DNA of 11,493 nt. Origin: Clostridiales bacterium. GTDB taxonomy: Bacteria > Bacillota > Clostridia > Lachnospirales > Lachnospiraceae. The notes beneath the pieces are model-generated. The model was not told the DNA's origin. It saw only the letters and a program-made list of their open reading frames with translations, and did no database searches. Positions 6,525 to 11,493 of the stretch are shown here, in pieces. Within the stretch, counting starts at the first letter, position 1; each line of letters opens with the position of its first letter. Both the position numbers and the translations under genes were made by a program. The stretch lies in the NCBI GenBank assembly GCA_018366495.1, contig JAGZHZ010000046.1:1-11493 (forward strand). Direction: 5' to 3'.

Positions 6525-7490
6525 TTAATTTCCCTCCTTCTGCAGTCTTTCCATTGTTTTTCTGTTTTTCTTCTCAATCAATGCCGCATTGAACTTTGAA
6601 TTTCTAAATAACATCATCGCAATCAGAACAACTGCATAGATCAGCATACGATAGTCAGCCGCACCACGAAGCAGTTCTGGAAGTGCTGTCAGAATTACAG
6701 CTGCCAAGATCGTTCCTTTGATGTTGCCCATGCCGCCCAGCACAACCATAACCAGAATTTCGATTGACGTATTATAGTCAAAATTTGCCGGTTTCAGGAT
6801 ACCTGTGTTATGTGCATACACAACGCCTGCCATTCCTGCAAGAAATGCTGAAATTACAAAAGCCAGAATTTTAAATTTGCTGACTGGAATACCTGATGCC
6901 TCAGCTGCAATAGAATTATCGCGGATTGCACATACTGCACGTCCGTGTCTTGAATTTATAAGGTTGCTGACAATGACAATCACAATCAGAGTTAAAATAA
7001 ATACCAGCGTAAAATGCTTGTGGTTTGTCATTCTGTCAATTCCGGAAAGACCTCTTGCTCCTCCTGTGATCTCCATGGAGTTAATCACAGAACGGATAAT
7101 CTCTCCAAATCCCAGCGTCACGATCGCCAGATAATCTCCTCTCAGACGCAGAACCGGCATACCAATGATCAGACCGGCAACTGCCGCCACGCATCCTCCC
7201 ACAATCAGGGCGATAATAAGAGAAACATATGGAGGAAACGGCAGATTAATTGTGACAAGCGCTCCTGCATATGCGCCCAGAGACATAAATCCTGCGTGTC
7301 CCAATGTCAGTTCTCCCAAAAATCCGACAATCAGACAAAGTGAAACTGCAAGCATTACATTTGTACAGATCGGCGTAAGCAAAGATCTCATCTGACGGTT
7401 TAAAATTCCCTTATTCAGCAAAACCATGATTACAGCGTAAACTGCGACAGCAATCACTGCGTCGATCAAAAGTTTTTTCTTCTTTTCCAT
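6525..7490 (-). CDS. livM: Branched-chain amino acid ABC transporter permease LivM
   Basis: A 321-residue polytopic membrane protein, one half of the channel. Family marks (numbered from this start) are LGELTLGHAGFMSLGAY (58-74), RLRGDYLAIVTLGFGEI (115-131), the cytoplasmic loop GRAVCAIRDNSIAAEASGI (183-201) that contacts the ATPases, and LGGMGNIKGT (251-260). The start is ambiguous. The ATG at 7490 has AGGTG six bases upstream and gives MEKKKK followed by a membrane segment. A GTG at 7499, directly abutting the livH stop, would add three residues but has a weaker binding site. Either way livH and livM are contiguous and should be translated together. No frameshift or missing motif is seen. 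Confidence 0.95.
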   Translation of the reverse strand: MEKKKKLLIDAVIAVAVYAVIMVLLNKGILNRQMRSLLTPICTNVMLAVSLCLIVGFLGELTLGHAGFMSLGAYAGALVTINLPFPPYVSLIIALIVGGCVAAVAGLIIGMPVLRLRGDYLAIVTLGFGEIIRSVINSMEITGGARGLSGIDRMTNHKHFTLVFILTLIVIVIVSNLINSRHGRAVCAIRDNSIAAEASGIPVSKFKILAFVISAFLAGMAGVVYAHNTGILKPANFDYNTSIEILVMVVLGGMGNIKGTILAAVILTALPELLRGAADYRMLIYAVVLIAMMLFRNSKFNAALIEKKNRKTMERLQKEGN

Positions 7491-7499
7491 CTTTCGCAC

Positions 7500-8387
7500 C
7501 TACACTTTCTCTATCTTCATCTTGCCAAGCAGTCCGGACGGTCTCACTAAGAGAACGATAACCAGAACGCCGTATACAATCGCATCTGCAAGCTGTGTAG
7601 AAATATAAGCTTTTGACAAACTTTCAATGATTCCGAGGATAATACCTCCGAACATTGCCCCAGGGATACTTCCAATTCCTCCCAATACTGCTGCCACAAA
7701 CGCCTTGATACCTGGCAAAGCTCCTAATGTCGGCATCAATGTCTCATACTGAGAGATATATAAGATTCCTGCTACTGCCGCCAATCCTGATCCAATCGCA
7801 AAAGTCAGTGAAATTGTACCGTTTACGCTGATTCCCATCAATTCTGCGGCTCCTCTGTCCTCTGATACAGCTCTCATTGCTCTTCCTGCTTTTGTCTTAT
7901 TGACAAACAATGTCAAAGCAATCATAGAAACTGTTGTCACACCTAAAGTAACCAGTGTTGTTCCAGAGATATACAGATCTCCCAGATGAATTCCAGGAAC
8001 ATTTACAATCGATGCAAATGGAATCGGCGTTGCTTTAAATACCAGAAGTGCAATGTTCTGCAGCAAAAAGCTCATACCGATTGCTGTGATCAACACCGCC
8101 AGTGACGGTGCGTTTCTAAGCGGTTTATACGCAATTTTTTCTGTCACAATTCCAAGTACAGAGCAAGTCAGCACTGTCAGAAGAATTGCCACAAATACAG
8201 GCAGTTTCAATATGGATGAATACACATACAGAGAATATGCACCAACCATGATGATATCCCCGTGAGCAAAATTGATCATTTTCGCAATACCATACACCAT
8301 GGTATACCCGATTGCGATCAGTGCATAAATGCTCCCTGTTCTCAGCCCGTTGATTAACTGCTCTAAAATACTGTTTAATAGGCTCAT
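7500..8387 (-). CDS. livH: Branched-chain amino acid ABC transporter permease LivH
   Basis: A 295-residue membrane protein, the second channel half. It has the LivH-type N-terminus GLRTGSIYALIAIGYTMVYG (14-33), NFAHGD (39-44), the cytoplasmic loop GRAMRAVSEDRGAAELMGI (168-186) and VLGGIGSIPGAMFGG (234-248) near the end. About eight hydrophobic segments are visible and the length is usual. The ATG at 8387 follows AAAGGTGG by six bases. It is the first gene of the livHMGF block and has a good promoter 58 bases upstream (8445-8473), so it need not depend on read-through from livK. Confidence 0.96.
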   Translation of the reverse strand: MSLLNSILEQLINGLRTGSIYALIAIGYTMVYGIAKMINFAHGDIIMVGAYSLYVYSSILKLPVFVAILLTVLTCSVLGIVTEKIAYKPLRNAPSLAVLITAIGMSFLLQNIALLVFKATPIPFASIVNVPGIHLGDLYISGTTLVTLGVTTVSMIALTLFVNKTKAGRAMRAVSEDRGAAELMGISVNGTISLTFAIGSGLAAVAGILYISQYETLMPTLGALPGIKAFVAAVLGGIGSIPGAMFGGIILGIIESLSKAYISTQLADAIVYGVLVIVLLVRPSGLLGKMKIEKV

Positions 8388-8444
8388 CTCTTTCCACCTT
8401 TCTCCAAATATAATTTTATTTTTTCTCTCGCCAGGTTAATTTTT

Positions 8445-8473
8445 ATTCTAATATAATTGCCTGTTGCTGACAA
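8445..8473 (-). promoter_or_regulatory. Promoter for livHMGF and the kinase-like gene
   Basis: On the minus strand, TTGTCA (8468-8473) and TAGAAT (8445-8450) are 17 bases apart; each matches the sigma-A consensus at five of six positions. Transcription would start near 8438, about 50 bases before livH. It lies downstream of the terminator that follows livK, which makes a separate livHMGF transcript likely. Confidence 0.65.
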
Positions 8474-8512
8474 GGATAAATACGGAAAAAAGTATATATC
8501 ATATACATTTCA

Positions 8513-8554
8513 CGCAAAAGAGGAACTTTCGCCCAAAAGCTACAGCTCCTCTTT
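8513..8554 (-). terminator. Modest intrinsic terminator between livK and livH
   Basis: In the minus-strand transcript, 8544-8554 pairs with 8517-8527 (AAAGAGGAGCU with AGUUCCUCUUU, one G-U pair) around a 16-base loop, with a short U-tract CUUUUGCG whose uridines partly belong to the stem. The weak tail suggests partial termination, letting some livK transcripts continue into livH. This would give more binding protein than permease. Confidence 0.65.
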
Positions 8555-8576
8555 GAAATTACATATTTATACTTTA

Positions 8577-8608
8577 TCATGCACCTATGTTCACACTGTG
8601 CATGAACA
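8577..8608 (-). repeat. Two overlapping inverted repeats in the livK 3' region
   Basis: TCATGCAC at 8577-8584 is perfectly repeated inverted as GTGCATGA at 8598-8605. TGTTCA at 8588-8593 is inverted as TGAACA at 8603-8608. The two pairs share bases 8603-8605, so the hairpins exclude one another. They lie between the livK stop and its terminator. This could be a stabilising 3' structure or an operator-like site; nothing in the sequence decides between these. Confidence 0.4.
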
Positions 8609-8634
8609 ACATACTGTCTAAAAAAGTATACTCT

Positions 8635-9864
8635 TTATTCTACATACTGATACTGTCCGTCTTTAATCTCCACATATTTGATCTCTTTGTTTGGAACACC
8701 GTCAGCTGTGAAAGTAATTTCTTCGCCTGTCAGACCGTTTACTGTAATTTCTGTCATTGCTGCAATCAGATCTTCGCTCTCGATAGAACCTGCCTGTTCC
8801 ATAGCTGCCTTGATCGTATAAACTGCATCGTAAGCGTCTGCTGCAAACTGATCTGGTGTTGCGCTGTAAGCTTCCTCATAAGCCTCAACGAAAGCGACCA
8901 CTTTCGGATCATCAACAGCTGCACAGAACGGGCTTGCAAAAATAGCTCCCTCTACAACAGCTGGATCAGACACTGTGCTTAACACACCATCCCATCCATC
9001 ACTTCCGATAAACGGAAGATCCATTCCCATGTCGGAAGCCTGTTTTGTAATATATGTGATATCCTGATAGTAGGCAGGGATAAACAATGCTTCTGCGTCT
9101 GTTCCTTTAATCTTTGTCAGCTGTGTATTGAAATCCGTATCACCTGTTGTGAAAGATTCGCTTGCCACGATCTCTCCGCCCTTTTCTTCCACACGGGCTT
9201 CAAATGCCTCGTCCATTCCTGCACTGTAATCATCTGCGTTGTTGTAGATTACTGCAATCTTTGTATATCCCAGCACATCCATTGCATAGTCAGCCATCGC
9301 AACACCCTGATCCGGATCGCTGAAGCAGATACGGAAAGCGTTGTCATACTGAATACAATCCGGTGCAGATCCGGAAGGAGTAATCTGTAAAATACCATCG
9401 TCTGCTGTCAGATCTGTGATGGCGATTGTAGATCCGCTTGTAGTCGCTCCCATCATAACCTGGATTCCTTCATCCATCAGTGTATTGTATGCCTGAATTG
9501 CTTTATCTTCTGTCGCCTCGTCATCCTCAAATGCCAGCGCCAGTGTGTAATTTACGTCGCCCACTGTCACGCCGCCTGCCGCATTGATCTCTTCAATCGC
9601 AATCTCAGCGCCCTGTTTTACAGAATTTCCATAGGAAGCAGCCGCGCCTGTCAGAGGTCCCATGCCGCCGATCAAAAATTCTTCTGATTCCCCTGATTTT
9701 GTCGTCTCTTTTTCTGTCGTCTCTACAGTCGCTGTCTCAGACTCTTTTTCTGTCTTTTTTTCTGTCTCGGTCTCTTTTTCTTTGTCGTTTCCGCATCCGG
9801 TCAGGGAAGATACTGCTAATGTTGCCGCAACTGCTCCAACCATTACTTTCTTAAATTTCTTCAT
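8635..9864 (-). CDS. livK: Branched-chain amino acid ABC transporter substrate-binding lipoprotein LivK
   Basis: A 409-residue extracellular solute-binding lipoprotein. The signal peptide (KKFKK, then a hydrophobic stretch 8-20) ends in the lipobox LTGC, so Cys24 is lipidated and anchored to the membrane. Residues 25-61 are a low-complexity Glu/Thr/Lys/Ser linker. The Peripla_BP_6-type domain follows (about 62-405), with IGGMGPLTGAAASYG near its start, EEINAAGGV (91-99), the ligand-pocket segment GATTSGSTIAITDL (139-152) and FIGSDGWDG (285-293). The exact ligand cannot be read from the sequence; leucine, isoleucine, valine or a related amino acid is likely because cognate livHMGF genes follow. 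The ATG at 9864 has AAGGAGG eight bases upstream. It is transcribed from its own promoter at 9932-9960. Confidence 0.95.
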   Translation of the reverse strand: MKKFKKVMVGAVAATLAVSSLTGCGNDKEKETETEKKTEKESETATVETTEKETTKSGESEEFLIGGMGPLTGAAASYGNSVKQGAEIAIEEINAAGGVTVGDVNYTLALAFEDDEATEDKAIQAYNTLMDEGIQVMMGATTSGSTIAITDLTADDGILQITPSGSAPDCIQYDNAFRICFSDPDQGVAMADYAMDVLGYTKIAVIYNNADDYSAGMDEAFEARVEEKGGEIVASESFTTGDTDFNTQLTKIKGTDAEALFIPAYYQDITYITKQASDMGMDLPFIGSDGWDGVLSTVSDPAVVEGAIFASPFCAAVDDPKVVAFVEAYEEAYSATPDQFAADAYDAVYTIKAAMEQAGSIESEDLIAAMTEITVNGLTGEEITFTADGVPNKEIKYVEIKDGQYQYVE

Positions 9865-9886
9865 AATCTTTTCCTCCTTCTTTCTG

Positions 9887-9906
9887 CCGCTCTATTTCTT
9901 TAGCGG
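9887..9906 (-). other. Small hairpin in the livK leader
   Basis: CCGCT (9887-9891) and AGCGG (9902-9906) form a five-base-pair stem with a ten-base loop, ending a few bases upstream of the livK ribosome binding site (about 9873-9879). It may protect the 5' end or modulate translation; it is short, and the function is unproven. Confidence 0.3.
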
Positions 9907-9931
9907 AATACATTGTTAAATTATTTGTTTT

Positions 9932-9960
9932 ATGATAACCCTAAATATTTTCTTTGTCAA
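9932..9960 (-). promoter_or_regulatory. livK promoter
   Basis: A perfect -35 TTGACA (9955-9960) and a -10 TATCAT (9932-9937, five of six) are separated by exactly 17 bases. Transcription would begin near 9925, giving a leader of about 60 bases. This is the best promoter in the window and fits strong expression of the binding protein. I found no recognisable regulator box overlapping it. Confidence 0.8.
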
Positions 9961-10050
9961 TCATTGTTTTCGCTAATTTTACCGCTTTTTTAGGAATATT
10001 GAAAAATAACTCCCCTCAGAAAATATTTTCTACTTAATTTTTAATTTCAC

Positions 10051-10080
10051 TGTACAACTCCGCTGTGTTTGTTGTACAAT
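10051..10080 (+). promoter_or_regulatory. pfp promoter with perfect 8-bp inverted repeat
   Basis: TGTACAAC (10051-10058) and GTTGTACA (10071-10078) are exact inverted copies with a 12-base spacer. The right copy overlaps TACAAT (10075-10080), a good -10. The left copy covers the position expected for the -35, where TGTACA matches four of six bases at 18-base spacing. A repressor bound here would cover the promoter. I could not match the repeat to the Rex, CcpA, CodY or GlnR site as I know them. Confidence 0.5.
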
Positions 10081-10087
10081 AAGAAAT

Positions 10088-10108
10088 AGAGTGTCTTGCA
10101 CTCTTTTT
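10088..10108 (+). terminator. Small leader terminator or attenuator before pfp
   Basis: AGAGTG (10088-10093) and CACTCT (10099-10104) form a six-base-pair stem with a five-base loop, followed by TTTTAT (the last stem T plus these give five T in a row). It lies between the predicted pfp start site and the pfp ribosome binding site. It could stop part of the transcripts, or shield pfp from upstream transcription. The stem is short, so efficiency is uncertain. Confidence 0.5.
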
Positions 10109-10133
10109 ATTGAAACGAAAGGGGTATTAATGG

Positions 10134-11348
10134 ATGAAGAATTTAATCGTTGGACAATCCGGTGGTCCTACTGCCGTGATTAACAGCAGTCTTTTTGGAG
10201 TAATCAAAGAAAGTATGAAACAGGAAGAGCATGTTGGACGTGTTTACGGTATGATTCATGGAATCGAAGGATTTTTAAAGGATCAGTATATGGATCTGGG
10301 AAAAGAACTGACACCGGAGCAGCTGCAGTGTCTGCGCACGACACCGGGAGCATTTCTGGGTTCCTGCAGATACAAACTTCCGGAAGATCTGTCCGATCCC
10401 GTTTATCCGAAGTTATTTGAAAAATTCAACGCCCTGAATATCGGTTACTTTTTCTACATCGGAGGAAACGACTCCATGGATACAGTCAGCAAACTTTCCC
10501 GCTACGCTGAATCCCACGGAGAATCTACACGCATCATCGGCATACCAAAGACCATCGACAATGACCTCATTCTGACCGATCACACACCTGGTTTCGGCAG
10601 TGCCGCAAAATACGTTGCCGCCTCTGTTGCAGAAATTGGTATAGATGCCTCCGTATATGAGGCAAAATCGGTCACTATCATTGAGATCATGGGACGCCAC
10701 GCCGGATGGCTGACTGCCGCCAGCGTGCTTGCCAGAAAATTCAAAGAGGACAATCCTGTTTTGATCTATCTGCCTGAGGTTCCTTTTGATCTGGAACACT
10801 TCCTGAAAGATCTGGAAAGATCATTCCAGAAACGAAACAATCTCATTGTCTGCGTATCAGAAGGAATCCACGATAAAGACGGAAGATTTATCTGCGAATA
10901 TGCCGGTGAAGCCGGGGTTGATACTTTTGGACACAAAATGCTGACAGGATGCGGCAAATATCTTGAAAATTATATCAAGAGCCATATGAAAGTCAAAGTG
11001 CGTTCCGTTGAATTAAATGTAAATCAGCGCTGTTCCACATTCTCACAGTCGCTGACCGATGCAAAGGAAGCGGCGCTTGCCGGATCTTTTGGCGTCTGTG
11101 CCGCCTTAGGCGGAGCTACTGGAAAAATGGTTTCTTTCGTCCGTCAGGAAGGACCAGGATACGATCTGTCCTGTGAGCTTGTCGATGTAAACGAGGTATG
11201 CAACAAAGAAAAAGCTGTTCCGCTTGAATGGATTGTAGACGGATGCGATATCAGCGATGAATTCGTTGCATATGCGCTTCCTCTGATTCAGGGACATCCG
11301 GTCATTCCGATGAAAGACGGACTGCCAAATTATACTTACCGCCGATAA
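10134..11348 (+). CDS. pfp: Pyrophosphate-dependent 6-phosphofructokinase (PFP type)
   Basis: A 404-residue cytoplasmic enzyme that phosphorylates fructose 6-phosphate to fructose 1,6-bisphosphate, a reversible step when pyrophosphate is the donor. Visible motifs are VGQSGGPTAVIN (6-17), YIGGNDSMDT (108-117), GIPKTIDND (136-144) with catalytic Asp142, and MGRHAGW (186-192). Asp113 where ATP enzymes have glycine, and Lys139 where they have glycine (GIPGTIDND), are the known marks of pyrophosphate specificity. Asn112 replaces the aspartate of the common GGD; I believe this is normal for one PFP subgroup. The ATG at 10134 follows AAAGGGG by nine bases. An out-of-frame ATG at 10130 opens only 17 codons. 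The gene diverges from livK and ends before a strong terminator. Confidence 0.93.
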   Translation: MKNLIVGQSGGPTAVINSSLFGVIKESMKQEEHVGRVYGMIHGIEGFLKDQYMDLGKELTPEQLQCLRTTPGAFLGSCRYKLPEDLSDPVYPKLFEKFNALNIGYFFYIGGNDSMDTVSKLSRYAESHGESTRIIGIPKTIDNDLILTDHTPGFGSAAKYVAASVAEIGIDASVYEAKSVTIIEIMGRHAGWLTAASVLARKFKEDNPVLIYLPEVPFDLEHFLKDLERSFQKRNNLIVCVSEGIHDKDGRFICEYAGEAGVDTFGHKMLTGCGKYLENYIKSHMKVKVRSVELNVNQRCSTFSQSLTDAKEAALAGSFGVCAALGGATGKMVSFVRQEGPGYDLSCELVDVNEVCNKEKAVPLEWIVDGCDISDEFVAYALPLIQGHPVIPMKDGLPNYTYRR

Positions 11349-11399
11349 CCGTGAAAAAGAATCGAGTCCGAAAAATTAGTTGAATCTTATAAAAAAGAA

Positions 11400-11423
11400 A
11401 GGGGCTGTGAAATAACAGTCTCT
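11400..11423 (+). other. Nine-base-pair hairpin downstream of pfp
   Basis: AGGGGCTGT (11400-11408) pairs with ACAGTCTCT (11415-11423) across all nine positions, including two G-U pairs, with loop GAAATA. It stands just before the large terminator stem. The opening GGGGCTGT also looks like the end of some insertion sequences, so it may belong to an element extending beyond the window rather than to pfp. Confidence 0.4.
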
Positions 11424-11427
11424 ATGA

Positions 11428-11472
11428 AAAAAGAGGACTTTTCGTTCAAAATGAACGAAAGGTCCTCTTTTT
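11428..11472 (+). terminator. Strong, probably bidirectional intrinsic terminator
   Basis: Positions 11428-11447 and 11453-11472 form a 20-base-pair stem with a single T-G wobble and a five-base loop. The arms begin with five A and end with five T, so an intrinsic terminator can be read on either strand. It lies 80 bases after the pfp stop codon and would end the pfp transcript and any transcript arriving from the right. Confidence 0.85.
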
Positions 11473-11493
11473 GTGTTAAAATTAACTTGCGAT

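Noticed and set aside
6524..6577. Longer livG start at 6577
   Set aside because: The extra 18 residues come from the livM coding end read in another frame; the ATG at 6523 has AAGGAGGG and the normal LivG N-terminus.
9985..10035. CodY box in the livK upstream region
   Set aside because: Amino acid transporters are frequent CodY targets, but the best stretch matches only one half of AATTTTCNGAAAATT, and the GAAAATATTTTC palindrome has the halves in the wrong order.
10130..10183. 17-codon leader peptide from the out-of-frame ATG four bases before pfp
   Set aside because: The spacing from AAAGGGG favours the pfp ATG, and the peptide has no codon run suggesting attenuation. It arises from ATGGATG overlap.
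1..11493. tRNA, rRNA, CRISPR array or known riboswitch
   Set aside because: I saw no cloverleaf with CCA-type ends, no regularly spaced direct repeats, and no conserved riboswitch core in any intergenic stretch. All spacers are under 300 bases and are accounted for above.

Overview
The window reads as chromosome of a Gram-positive anaerobe of the Clostridia, most likely a Lachnospiraceae member (Blautia/Ruminococcus/Dorea-like). The reasons are the moderate-to-low GC, strong AGGAGG ribosome binding sites, an intracellular CspB-like subtilase, an adjacent NusG-domain-II and Gx-transporter pair, and a pyrophosphate-type phosphofructokinase. The genus is inferred and cannot be fixed from this sequence alone.

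Layout: (1) Positions 1-119 look like the end of an insertion sequence. Its transposase starts at 38 on the minus strand and runs off the left edge, behind a hairpin that covers its ribosome binding site. (2) Positions 228-611 (minus) encode an AT-rich orphan small protein with its own extended -10 promoter and a near-perfect Shine-Dalgarno (SD). (3) Positions 666-4246 (minus) form a compact gene group, transcribed in the order TtcA-like PP-loop protein, NusG-domain-II protein (EetA-like), Gx transporter family membrane protein (EetB-like), CspB-like S8 peptidase. (4) Positions 4311-8387 (minus) are livH-livM-livG-livF plus a cytidylate-kinase-like gene, with a promoter before livH and a clear intrinsic terminator after the kinase. 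(5) Positions 8635-9864 (minus) are livK, the lipoprotein binding protein, with a near-consensus promoter and a modest terminator between it and livH. (6) On the plus strand, divergent from livK, 10134-11348 is a PPi-dependent 6-phosphofructokinase. It follows a promoter carrying a perfect inverted repeat and a small leader terminator, and is followed by a 20-bp-stem terminator at the right edge.

How the genes work together: LivK captures a branched-chain or related amino acid outside the cell, LivH and LivM form the membrane channel, and LivG and LivF are the ATPases. Separate promoters and an intervening terminator for livK and livHMGF fit the usual excess of binding protein over permease. 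The EetA/EetB-like pair is the kind found in flavin-based extracellular electron transfer loci, but the other members of such loci are absent here. Most of the window is ordinary core metabolism. The parts most worth a second look are the insertion-sequence edge with the neighbouring orphan gene, the livK-livH spacer, and the pfp upstream region.
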